A DNA stretch of 64,000 bases, taken from positions 175,835-239,834 of the forward strand of contig NW_008246120.1 of NCBI RefSeq assembly GCF_000281045.1. Direction: 5' to 3'. The translations under genes and the position numbers were made by a program. Positions 53,901-64,000 of the stretch are shown in pieces; within the stretch, counting starts at the first letter, position 1, and every line of letters begins with the position of its first letter. The DNA is from Saprolegnia diclina VS20. Lineage: Eukaryota; Oomycota; Saprolegniomycetes; Saprolegniales; Saprolegniaceae. The notes beneath the pieces were generated by a model. The model did no database searches. It was not told the origin of the DNA and worked only from the letters and a program-made list of their open reading frames with translations.

Positions 53901-56900
53901 TTACAACTCAAAACTAGTAATGTTATCGACGGCGACGACCTTGGGTACGACGGGCTCGGGCCTCTTGACCTGGAACTCCTCAAAGTCGTCGTCGTCCTCG
54001 TCGTCGTCCTCGTCGTCGTCAAACGTGCCAATGTGCCCGTGTACCTCCTTGGGCGTCGACGGACCCTTGGGCGTCAGCGGCTCCTTGGGCGTCAGCGGCT
54101 CCTTGGGCGTCAGCGGTCCCGTGGGCGTCAGCGGTCCCGTGGGTGTTGAAGGACCCGTGGGCGTGGACGGCTCGGTAGGCGTAGTCGGCGGCGGCGTGGA
54201 CGGCTCGGGCGGGTCTTCCTCATAGTGGTCTTCTTCTTCCTCGAGGATCATAGCGTGTTCGTTGCCGGCTTGAGCGTCGCGGAGGTCCTTGAGCGTTGCT
54301 TGAAACTCTTGCGATTGGTCGCCGAGGTACGAGAAGCGGTCAAAGTGCTTGCCCGACGTGTTGGTGGGCGACGACGGCATCGCGACGGGCGAGTCGGGCA
54401 TGAGCTCTTCGCGCGCCTCGCGCGTCTTGGCAATCGCGCGACTACAGACAACTTGTCCCCACTGCTTCTCTCGACAGTCCTACCTCAGACAGCTCTCGGG
54501 CGTCACGTCTTCTTGGCGATGCGGCGGCCGCGGCACATCGACGGTCTGCGCCATGAGGCCCGTCCAGTCAACGTCGGCAAAGAATTCGTGGCGCTTGATT
54601 TCTTCAGCGCCGAGCGGCCCCGACCCAAGCCGCGTGCCCGCATCCTTGTCGAGCAAGCGCGACACCTAGTCCATTGCCGTCAAGACGCGCAACTTGTAGA
54701 GCGTCGTACGAGGTCCTTGGCGTCCGGCGTGAAGCGCTCGCTAAAGACGCACTCGTCGTTGAGGATCTTCTCAAAGAGCACGGCCGGGTTCTGGTGTCGG
54801 AACGGCGAGTCGCCTTGGATCATCTCGTACATGAGGATGCCAAAGGCCCACCAGTCGACGGCCGTGCCGTACGGCTCCTTGAGAATGATCTCGGGCGCGA
54901 GGTACTCGCACGTGCCCTAGGCCAAAGGCTCAGTTTTCCGAGAGCAACGCAAGTGCGTCGCACGACGAATGACGACGCGCGGCCCGTCTCCTTGTCGACT
55001 TCTTCCTTGGACAAGCCAAAGTCCGTGCACGCAACGTTGCCGTCGGCGGTGAGGACAATGTTTTCGAGCTTGAGATCGCGGTAGAGAATGTTGGACGCAT
55101 GCAGATGCGCAATCGCAAGCAAAATCTAGTTTCGGGTCAGCTCCAGAGTCCACAGTCCAGATTCGAGTGTGGTTGTGGGACACACCTCGGCGAGGTAAAA
55201 GCGCGCGCGTTTGATGCTAAAGCGGCCGCGGCGACGGAGCACTTGGCGCAGCGAGCCGCCGCTGTAGTAGTCCATGACCATGTACAGCTTGTCCTTGTTT
55301 TGGAACGCGTAGCGCAGCTGCACAATGTACGGGTGGTTGGCCTCTTGCAGGATGCGGCGCTCGGCCATTGTCTGCGTCACGAGGTCCTTGTTCATGACCC
55401 AGTCCTTCTTGAGCACCTTCATCGCGTAGAGCTTGCCGTCGTCGTGCTTGCCAACGTCCTTCTTTTGCACGAGGAGCACCGTGCCGCACGCACCCCGCCC
55501 AATCACGCTCACGAGCTCGAAGTCGTTGACCGACATCTTGCCGGGCATCGCAGAGTCCTCAAAGACCGACTCCTTCTCGCCAAGGCGGACCGCACGCGGC
55601 CGGCTCCACGAGATGAGCGACGGAAGGCACTTGCACGTGACGCAGAGCCGGACGCTGCCCTCGAGCTTGGTCGTCTCCATCGAGCTGCACTTCTCGCAGA
55701 CCGCGGATTGGCATGTCCGGCAGTGACGCCGCCACCGACGCATGTTGAACGGCTGCTTGCAGTTGTAGCACATCTTCTCCATGCCGCCCGAGACCGTCGA
55801 GATGCGGAAGCCGGCGTAGCGCGCCTTGAACGTCGAAAAGACCGAGTGCATGACCGACTGGAGCACTTCAATGTCCGAGAGCTCGTAGCCGGCCGAGAGG
55901 ACAATGCAGCCCGCGTCGTACTATCAAGGTGTCAATGTATCAGTGTCCCGCCGGTTGAAAAGGCGAGCCACGAACCTCTTTGGGCTTGAGCCGCGTGAGC
56001 TGGGGCTCGGCCGACGCAACGTACGAGACGGCCCACTGCGCAATCGTCTTGCGCAGCAGGTACGAGTCCTTGGCGTGCACGCAATGCGTCGACTGGATAA
56101 AGGCGATGCCACTCAAAAGCCGCTTCATCTCCTTGAGATGGTGCCGCATCGAGTCGACGAGGAGCCGGCCGCCGTCGCCGTACGCAATGACAAACACGTG
56201 GGAGGCCTGCGACGTGTCGACGTGATCGCGCCACGCCGAGATGAAGCGGTCGATGGCGCACTTCATCTATGCACAAGGCGACGGAGGATGAGGAAGATGC
56301 GATAGGTATGAGGAGATCGTACGACAGACGTGTTGGGCACGGGCGACTCTTTAAAGACGTCGTCGTAGACCATGATGCCAAAGAGGTCGTCGCGCGCGCG
56401 AATGAGGTACGGCAGCATGGACCCGAGACTGCCGTGGTGGATGCCACCGCCTAGATGGAGTGTTGGCTGAGCAATGGGGCGAGAGGCGGTATGCGACGCG
56501 TACCTTCCGAGCCCGAGCGCACACAAAGCTTGGAGCTCCAGATACCCGCGGGCGACCCGCCGCTGTCGCCGACAAACACGAGGAGGCGGTCGGCGTGCGA
56601 GACGGAACGCGACATGAAGAGGTTGCACTCGATCATCGTGTCCTCGCACGGGCTCTCGTCGCGGTAGAGATCGAGCATCTCCTCCATCTTGGCTTGCACG
56701 TTGACCTTGACCGATTCGACGAGGCCGCCCGGGGGTGGTGCTCGCGGCTCGGGTGGCTCGACGTAATTTGAGGACGCGACCAAGGTCGTGGGCTTCTCCG
56801 TTTTGGAGCCCGAGATGCGCTCGCCCGAGCCGCGCGAGCCGCGGTTGGGCATCGACGAGCCCGTCGGCGACAGCATGTTTTCCTCGTCGTCCTCGGCGAA

Positions 56901-57062
56901 TTCGCCCTGACTCTGCGACGTCGAGGAGGGGCTGCTCGTGCTCTGGCCGCGCCCGAAGAGCGTCGTGACCGAGTTGAAGCCCACGAGGCCCACGGACTTG
57001 CGGCGGACGGCGTCGCGGATCGCGCCGACCTTGCTCAGCGGCAGAGATGGCATCTTCGACAT
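53901..57062 (-). CDS. Arb2-like domain, FYVE-like zinc finger and AGC protein kinase in one protein
   Basis: Exons (minus): 56504-57062, 56323-56450, 55976-56266, 55186-55920, 54964-55125, 54710-54916, 54484-54665, 53901-54441; 934 residues. Residues about 150-350 resemble the Arb2/FAM172 alpha/beta fold: [59 protein letters not shown] double-zinc FYVE-like finger follows ([32 protein letters not shown], about 376-425). An AGC kinase occupies about 461-755: [63 protein letters not shown] hydrophobic motif FDRFSY lies near residue 790. The tail has about eight (S/L)TPxxP units and an acidic end. The FYVE-like part suggests membrane phosphoinositide or protein targeting. The domain calls are firm except Arb2, which is moderate. 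Confidence 0.85.
54052..54190 (-). repeat. 18-bp in-frame repeat encoding (S/L)TP(T/K)(G/E)P
   Basis: About eight copies of an 18-base unit encode hexapeptides such as [12 protein letters not shown] and LTPKEP in the tail of the AGC kinase. The units offer repeated Thr-Pro sites, which are potential targets of proline-directed kinases. Confidence 0.85.
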
Positions 57063-57552
57063 CCGCGGCAAAAGAGCTTTTGATGGATCCAACTCTTAGC
57101 GCAGCGTAGTCGAAATGAGATCTCACAGGTTATTCATGGACACCTTTCTGCGTATTTTAATGAAGTTTCATTGACTCTACATACAAAGTGTGGTTAATAA
57201 AATAAATACGCCAACGGCAATGTCCATAGGGACGAAACGTAGTCAGTATAAATCCTGTCGAGTATCATTTCTCGCAAGCATCGGTCGATGGGAGCCGCTG
57301 CCACGCCGCCCACAGTGGTTCACGGCCCTCGCCGCCCGATGAGCGATTCCGCCGCGTCGCGACCGCCTAGAATCCGTCCAAGCATAGGTACGGAGGCGAC
57401 GTCATGGTACAGAAGCCGAGCGACCGAAGCGTTCTCGACGCAGCTGGCTATCTGGCCGAACGACGGCCGTCGCTACGCCAACCACCTTACGACTGTGCGA
57501 TGCAGGGATGGGCAAGACGCGACGACGACAACTTGGGTGGCACTTCGTCGTA
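57063..57552. other. Intergenic gap, no gene supported
   Basis: These 490 bases lie between two genes on the minus strand and should hold the kinase promoter and the 3' end of the SNAPC3 gene. AT-rich near 57150-57260. No gene was recognised. Confidence 0.5.
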
Positions 57553-58837
57553 TTAGTCATCGGGGTAATACGGGTAGACACGGAAGGAGGCATCGAGGAG
57601 CCGCCCGTTGGCATCGTAATGGGCCATAAAGTAGCAGCTCTCACAGTAAAACATCGGGTCTTCGACCGCCATCGGGTCGTCGAACGTGACATGCTTGGCC
57701 GCGTGGTTGTGGCAGATCTATCCGCGTAACAGAATATGAGAGGCGTGCACGGTAGAGATTTAGGCGTCGTACCAAGCATTTTTGGTGCTGCCGCGTCGAC
57801 GCGTGCACGCGGAGAGGGTACTTGGCCGTGTCGACCTCGTCGCGGTCATGCAGCAGCCGCATGTTGCGAAAGTACATGACGTGCTCGCAGCTGCCCAGGT
57901 GCAGGAATAAATAGGGCACGTCAAAGCGCAGGTTCAAATCCGCGAGCCGCGTCGTGAGCATCGGGCGCGGCGGCTCGCGAAAGCCCGGAAACTCATCATG
58001 GAGCCGCAGCATCGGGAGCGTGTCCATCCAGTACGCAATCTCGCCGGCGTAGTGCGTGCTGCCCGAGCCCTCGGGCGGAATCGGGTCCATGAAGACGCTG
58101 TCCAGGTAGCAGAGCTTGCAGCCCGAGTCGTACTCTTTGAGGTGCAAATGGCTCACACAGTAGATCGCATCGACGAGCTCGACGAGCGTTTGGGACGCGA
58201 GCGCCAGCACAAACTGGTTCTTTCGCGGGTTCTGTGTCGGATGGAGGACCTCAAAGAGGTAGAGGACTTCGCTCAATGGCGGGTTGGTCGTGCAGGCATG
58301 GTTGGCGACGAGCCAGGACGGCGTCGTAAACGCTTCGAGCGGGCGCTGTCGCTGGGGCGGGTACTTTTCCAAAAACTACATACAGCAAGCAACCATCAGT
58401 ACCCAAGCCATAGAGGCGAGTTGCCGTACGGCTTGTGTCGCGGCACTGGGCATGTGCTCTGCCCGGTACTGCGCCTCGGACTTGAGGCCACGGAAGACGT
58501 CCTTGATGCGCGTCTCGTCGTCTGTCGCCGCCGGCGCGTCGCTGTAGCCCACGCGTGCGAATGCCAGCGTACTCTCGCGTTGCTCCTTGGGGCGCAAGGC
58601 TTGTACAGCTTCCAATGGGCTAATGTCGTTCCACGCAGTGAGCGCGGCCTCGATCGACGCTTGCATGGCATCTGTCGCCGTCGTGAGATGCAGGTCGTCC
58701 GTGCTAAGGTCCAAGGAGTCGTCGTCCTCGCGGCCCTTGGAGAAGCGCGGGAAGTTGTTCAGGAAGACCGTCGCCGGGTTTGGCGGCGACCCGACGCTGC
58801 TGCCATCCTGCGCGATCGCATTTTCGGGCGCTTGCAT
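57553..58837 (-). CDS. SNAPC3: snRNA-activating protein complex subunit 3 (SNAP50)-like
   Basis: Exons (minus): 58430-58837, 57773-58375, 57553-57717; 391 residues. After a disordered acidic N-terminus the conserved domain includes VELVDAIYCVSHLHLKEYDS, the region of LLYLDSVFMDPI-type text (here KLCYLDSVFMD), RFDVPYLFLHLGSCEHVMYF (counterpart of GFPYLYCHQGDCEHV), VDTAKYPLRVHAS and a terminal Cys/His cluster (QKCLICHNHAAKHVT, DPMFYCESCYFMAHYD). SNAPC3 is the zinc-containing DNA-contacting subunit that recognises the proximal sequence element of snRNA promoters for Pol II and Pol III. The first intron is taken as 58376-58429; a 27-nt alternative is less likely. In-frame ATGs at 58885 and 58891 could extend the N-terminus. 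Confidence 0.88.
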
Positions 58838-59102
58838 GAGATTGGTTCGCTGCTGGCCGCGAGCCACGTTCGTAATATAATGCATTGGCATACAAAGTGC
58901 AAGTCGGATTGTATTAAAATTAAAGTGGCGTGCGTTTCTTCACATACCTCTTGCACAATATTACGAGGGGATAAAAACACCGTGCACAACTTTGCGCCGA
59001 AATAACGTTAACATCAAGCCGATAAAAAGCCATGCATATAAAGTTGATCCCAATATACCTGACTTAACAGAGCACTGTACGTTACGACGTGGCCAGTTTG
59101 CG

Positions 59103-60818
59103 ATGCTTGCTACCGTCCTCGGTGGGCTCGTGCTCGCGGCCACCGCCATGGCCGTCGACGTCGACGTCTACCACCACTTTGAGCACCACGACTTCTTCAG
59201 CATGCGCATGATGGGCGACGATGGCGCCTTCCGATGGAACACTTACAGCGCGGTGCAGGAGTTCGCCATGGACGCCGGCGGCGAGGTGCTCATCTCGGGC
59301 GTGAGCGCGACGCACCCGATCTCGTTCTCGCTCTACACGTACGAGCAGTGGGATGTCTACCGGTCGCTTGTCTTCCAGATCACGTCGATGGCCGCGTACG
59401 ACGAGACCATGGCGCTGACGTGCATGTACCCGGCGGCCGCCCGCATTTCGTTCGACCCCAAACGCAGCAACGCCTCTGCGACGATTCGCATCCCGATCAC
59501 GGTCGCGAGCCAGTACACGCTGCAGATTGAGAGCTGCCTGCCCGCGTACAACCTTGTGCAGGTAGGCCATCTTCCTCGTTCGACGTCCTCGTCATGGCCG
59601 CGACAGGCCAAGGTCGTCATGCGCAACGTGGCCTACGACGGCAGCGTCACGGAGCACTTGGGAGTCGACCAGCTCGGGCTCCTGCCCGTGTATTCAAGTA
59701 CGCGTCTCCCCTTCTCGCTGGCTCTTTCAAACGGGACGCGTAGTCGTGACGGCGGCCTTCGTCTTGATGACGACGTTGTGGGGCATCGACTGTCTCCGCA
59801 AGGAGCGCCCTACCTACGTACGCATCTGCCTTTGCGCCTTCTTGCTAGCGCCGTGCTTACCTTGCTCTTCAGGCCATCCACGGTGTCTTTGGTCTCTGCC
59901 TCGTCGTGCGCACGTTCGAGTGCTTCATCAAGGTACATCTAGCGTCCTGCGGAAGGCCCACGGCAGCATGTTGTAGCTGTGGCATTACCACGTGCTGAGC
60001 AAGTCAGGCCGGACGCGGTCGTTTCTGAGTGTCGGCAAGGACATGTGTGAGCACATGACGACGACTGTGCTCCTCCTCTTCCTCCTGCTCTCATATCCTT
60101 TGAACGGTCTCTCCTCGCTGCACGTTCGTATGCTTTTTGTGTTCCTGAACCACAGTGTACCTCGCTCGGCTGGTCGATGCGGCGCCGGTACTTGACGCAG
60201 AGCGAGCGGCGGATCGTCCAAGCATGCTTTGTGCTGTACGTGTTTGTGGCCATGACCAAGGCGACGTGCGACAGCCGGAACCAAGTGTGCCAAGGCTACA
60301 TGGTACGACGACTAGAGCCGATCGATCCACTGCTATTTGCGTGCACGTAGCTCACCGAGTATGTGCTCAAGTCGCTCATGCTGCTCGGAATCATCATCAC
60401 GCTCAACTACTCGATCGCGCAGCTGCAAACCAAGCTCGAGAGCGACCACGGGCGCTGGAACGAGTCCAAAATCCCGAAAATGCAAGTCCGCCTCAATCTC
60501 TATCTGTCGCTACGCTATAGCTTCCTCGCCTACCTCCTCCTTCCCACGGCCGTGCTCATGATCAACGTACGGCTTGTGTTTTCGAGAGGCGGTATCTTGA
60601 GATTTGTTTGTAGCTCGGGGTGATCAATCCGCCGGGCACATGGCGCTACGTCTGGGCCACATACCTCTTTGAAGAGGTCGTCATGGGCTGCATCTTTACC
60701 CACCTCGCGCTTGTGCTGCGCCCGGTGCATCCGATGACGCTCGAACTCGTACGTGCTTGTATCCAAGCCGACGCTCATGCGATGATATGCCCAGCTGACG
60801 CAGAAGAAGGCGACATAA
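59103..60818 (+). CDS. Seven-transmembrane GOST-family (Lung_7-TM_R/GPR107-like) protein
   Basis: Exons: 59103-59561, 59607-59697, 59744-59817, 59873-59932, 59977-60123, 60156-60302, 60351-60566, 60614-60748, 60795-60818; 450 residues. A signal peptide (MLATVLGGLVLAATAMA) precedes a luminal beta-rich domain of about 170 residues with Cys and an NAS glycosylation site, like the GOLD-type domain of GOST proteins. Seven hydrophobic helices follow (VTAAFVLMTTLWGIDCL, FGLCLVVRTFECFI, MTTTVLLLFLLLSYPL, VQACFVLYVFVAMTKATC, LKSLMLLGIIITLNYSI, FLAYLLLPTAVLMINLGV, VVMGCIFTHLALVL). The chain ends LTQKKAT, with Lys at -3 and -4, a classical KKxx signal for COPI retrieval to the ER. The intron at 60124-60155 (32 nt) is unusually short and is the weakest join. 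The family is inferred from topology and the SLGWSMRRR loop. Confidence 0.72.
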
Positions 60819-60843
60819 ATAAGAGTTCATGGTTCGTGTCGGT

Positions 60844-63800
60844 CTACTCGGCCAACGACGCCTCGCCCGGTCGAAACACGATCGACTGCGAGAGACGGCG
60901 CATGAGACTACTTTCGCTGAGCTGTACGATCGAGCTGCACCGATTCGCCGTCATAAACTTGCACTTGAACACGCCTTCTTTCGGAATGTCGTTGTCGCTG
61001 AGCCAGACCGCATGGAGGTTCTCGACGTCGGCGCCGTTGAACGTCACGTCGTGAAGCGACCCTTCTTGGGCGCGCGAGAGCTGCAGCAGCAAGGTGGCCA
61101 CATAGCGCTGGTCGTGCTCGTCGAGACTCAGATCGTACTTGCCGCCGGGCGAGAGCGGGTTGAAGACCTAGGCGCCCCATCAACAAGGATCGAGCGATCG
61201 TCGTACTTGGACAATGCCGACGCGATCCAGGAGCTTCTTGCGGGCCTTGGCGTCGAGGATGCTGAGCGCGTCCGAAAAGTTGGCTTCGTCGACGATGCGG
61301 TTGAGTAAAATCACAAACACTTCGAGGCGGACGAGCGCATTGTCGATCTTTTCGTACGGCGAAAAGTACTCCATGAGGCGCTGCGCGTGGCGCGCCGTGA
61401 AGAAATACCTATCAACATGTTGTCGCGTTGAAACATTGACACTTTGAAACATAGGTACAAGTTGGAAATCGCGCGGAGGCCCACGAGCTTCATGTCGGGA
61501 ATGGCTTTAAACTCTTTGAAAAATTGCTCGAACGCCGCGTCCGACAGCGGGATGGCGCCCGCGGGCGGTCGACGGGTCGCGACAAAGTCAAATTCGAGCA
61601 CGCCGAGGCGCGGCAGGGACCACGACGCGTCGAGTGAAATCGGCTTGTGGTTGTACCTACAATAGCACCTCTTTCTATCAATCTATCAACACGTCGAAGG
61701 CACGAGACCGCGCGTTGCGAAACCCATTGTTGTTGCCGTGCTGCGAGACGTCTGGGAGCTTGTTGACGGCGCGGAACCGACGGTCGGCGACGTTGGCTTC
61801 GATGAGCTTGAGCATGATCCGGCGGTCGACAAAGTTGGACATGTTGAGCCGGTAGAACCCCGTCGGGTTGGTCGGGTTGAAGGCGATCCACTTGCCGAGC
61901 TTTTGCTCGACATAGCCTTGCTCGATCTACAACCAAAGACAAAATATGAGAAAGCGAGCACGACGGCATCGAGACCTGGTCGAGGCCTTGGAGACCGACG
62001 AGGACGGTGATGTCGCCGCACACATCGATCTTGCCGTCATTGTCCTTGTCTTCAAAGAAGACACCGTTGACGGGACCCGGACTCCCGAGGTACGCGTCGC
62101 GGTCGATGCTATGGTGGTGCGAGTTGGAGATTTGAGGGATGAGCGCCGCGGCCGCCGACGCCTTCTCGGCCTGGCACGTCGGCGAGCTAAAGAGCGCGAG
62201 GAGCGTGCTCGCTTGGTTGACCGTCACGCAAAAGCCGTCGGCGAGGATCTTGATCATCGTCATCTTCTTGTGGTCGTCCAAGTCGAACGAATGGCCGATG
62301 AGGTCCTTGATTTTGCAAAACTCGGTGTCCCGCAAGTGCAAGTCGGGGCTTGCTTCTTCGTCCTTGGTCACATGCAAGGCGAGGATGCCAGAGAACGGGA
62401 TTTGGCCGCGCTCGACTTTGGTCGTTGCGAGGTGCGGCGGGAGCACACTGGTGCCCTTCGCCAACGCAAAGGGCTGGCCGTTGAGCGACACGTTTGAAAA
62501 TGCAATGCGGTTGGCAGCGTGCATGCTCAGAAGCTCCTTGAGCACGACGTGGTCGCTTCGGTCGGCCAAGTCGAGCTTGTACGGGCCGGTGCAGTACGTC
62601 GGGCTGTACAAATACTCTTGAATCTCAATGTTGCAATTAGAGAGGTCCCAGATGCACTGCATGCTCGCGGTCGCCATCGCATGCAAAATCGCTTCGACGG
62701 CGGCGGTGCCGATCGGGTTGCTGCTTGCGTCCAGGTGCGCGATCGACGCGTTCGACTTGCACATGTCGACAAACACAAAGATGGCGCGGCCTTTGATGTG
62801 GTTGTTGCTTACGTTCAAGTTCGTGAGCGTCGAGTTCAGAACGAGGCTCGTCGCGAGCTCAATGTCGGCGCCACCGCTGTTGCCGAGCGAGTTGTCTGAG
62901 AGCACGAGGTCGAGAAGCGTGTCGTTCTCAGCCATCGCCGTTGCCAAGTGACACGCTGGGTCGCCTCGGATTTGATTCCATGACAAATCCAAGTGCGTCA
63001 ACGCGGTTTTGACCCGGAGAAGGTCGCCGAGGAGCTTGGCCGAGTGAAAGACCTTGTTGTGGCTCAACACGAGGGACGTGAGCGTGCAGCGTTTCAAGAG
63101 GGCCTTGACGAGCGCCGTCACGGACTGATCGCCGAGTTGGTTGTTGCTCAGATCGAGCACTTGGAGGTTCAGCGATGTGTCGTCGAGCACCGTATTGAGC
63201 TTCATGTACCCTTTCGCGCCAATGTGATTGTGGGCAAAGTTGAGACGTAGCAAGTCTTCCTTCTTGACGCCGGTGACGATGGCCGCCGAGCCCTGGCCAG
63301 AGATCCCTGCATGCGTCATCGCGATGCTTGAAATGCGAACTGGAAGCAGCTCGAGCGCATCGCCGAGGGCCTCGGCGCGCCTGTCGCCCAGAAAGTAGTT
63401 GACGTACGACAGTCCGCCGTCAGCGCTGTAGTGGGGTTGGGGCGCCTTGTGCAAGCGCAAGTCCAGGAGAGGCAACGGCAAAAGCGCTTCGTCTTCGCAA
63501 TGCCGAAGATACCGTCCGCGGGACGAGTCGGGGCGCTGCACACGGCGCGCGCCGTCTTGGTAAATGCGCCAGAAACGGTCGTTGACGTCGTCGCAGAGGT
63601 AGTCGGCGTCGGTGGGCGGATCGATTTTGGGCTCGTCGAGGAGCGTCTCGTCGAGCAGCGGCGACATGATCGCGGACTTAACGGGCACGAGCTCCACGGC
63701 GTCGTCCGGTATGATGCGGTCCAAGCACGAGCTCGACTTGGGTGGCGACAGGATCACATTGGAGAGCGGGGCCAGCGTACTGTTGGCGATCGCCTTGCCG

Positions 63801-64000
63801 CTCTTGCCGCCGCCGCCGCCCACGTTGTACATCGAGAGACGCCGGCTCACGCGCGGGACCTTGGCTTTGAGCGGTCGCTGGTTGGCTGCGCGGCGTGGCA
63901 GCGGCGGCGACGTCGGCGCGATCGCCGGCATGCGCTGGGACGCGGTCGAGGTGCGCCTGTCACCGTCGTCCTTGCGCGCGGGCGCCTCCGCCTTGTCCGC
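60844..64000 (-). CDS. RNI-type leucine-rich-repeat protein (partial, 5' end outside window)
   Basis: Exons (minus): 61976-64000 (open at the edge), 61709-61926, 61459-61656, 61207-61408, 60844-61167. The frame stays open from the ATG at 63931 to the window edge, so the true start may lie outside. About ten ribonuclease-inhibitor-type LRRs are visible (LQVLDLSNNQLGDQSVTALV, LTSLVLSHNKVFHSAKLLGD, LTHLDLSWNQIRGDPACHLA, LTNLNVSNNHIKG). A helical region follows, with an EF-hand-like EDKDNDGKIDVCGD loop, then conserved-looking exons ending in FKCKFMTANRCSSIVQLSES. RNI-LRR proteins with such calcium-loop-like inserts occur in flagellates as axonemal or scaffold proteins, but no specific function can be assigned. 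Its 3' end lies 25 bases from the convergent GOST gene. Confidence 0.75.

Noticed and set aside
61490-61975. Continuation of the RNI-LRR reading frame through 61490 as one 813-residue protein
   Set aside because: The frame runs by chance through two introns. The spliced frames give far more sensible sequence (for example NFVDRRIMLKLIEANVADRR).

Overview
This 64 kb window looks like nuclear DNA from an oomycete, most likely a saprolegnialean water mould (Saprolegnia/Achlya-like). The signs are a GC-rich, very gene-dense layout on both strands, tiny introns (mostly 45-60 nt) that nearly all start GTACG or GTRNG and end TAG, flagellar-type genes, and a sterol-biosynthesis enzyme, a pathway that Peronosporales have lost. 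No viral, bacterial-operon, CRISPR, rRNA or tRNA feature was recognised. The species assignment is inference. Exon-intron models were built by hand from reading frames, splice signals and phase. In almost all of them the phase closes exactly and the join restores a known motif.

Layout. 0-5 kb: macro-domain protein, ribosomal protein uL29 (L35), an LTO1-like protein with an in-frame TAG, a mitochondrial protein related to type II dehydroquinase, and one unidentified gene. 5-14 kb: a transcription block with a bHLH factor, a TAF4-family TFIID subunit carrying TAZ-like zinc fingers, a MEF2-type MADS factor and a double-PC4 protein, followed by the complex I assembly factor NDUFAF3. 14-24 kb: a polytopic membrane lipase, a CFAP77-like protein, the nucleolar RRM protein NIFK, a PTAR1-like prenyltransferase-repeat protein, a coiled-coil protein and an SLC35F6-like transporter. 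25-36 kb: a CCT-motif protein, a Gln-rich Tudor-like protein, a hormone-sensitive-lipase-like hydrolase, a SnoaL-like protein, a sterol 4-alpha-carboxylate dehydrogenase fused to cytochrome b5, and a CCCH-finger exonuclease. 37-48 kb: a triple-HTH protein of transposase flavour, a 1,392-residue LRR/WW protein, a NEK kinase and a WW-cyclin Y protein. 49-64 kb: an intronless fusion of a tryptophan-dioxygenase-superfamily domain with a kynureninase-like PLP domain, an Arb2-FYVE-like-AGC kinase, SNAPC3, a seven-TM GOST-family protein with a C-terminal dilysine signal, and an RNI-type LRR gene that runs off the window edge.

The most unusual content is the multi-domain fusions: TDO/PrnB-like plus kynureninase-like, Arb2 plus zinc finger plus AGC kinase, TAZ plus RST plus TAF4, NSDHL/Erg26 plus cytochrome b5, and WW plus cyclin Y. 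Many promoters, several shared by divergent genes, carry clusters of CCAAT/ATTGG boxes. Intergenic DNA is mostly featureless. One 1.4 kb AT-richer gap (52.5-53.9 kb) carries five copies of an ATATTGTCA motif, and a 14-mer recurs in three separate gaps.
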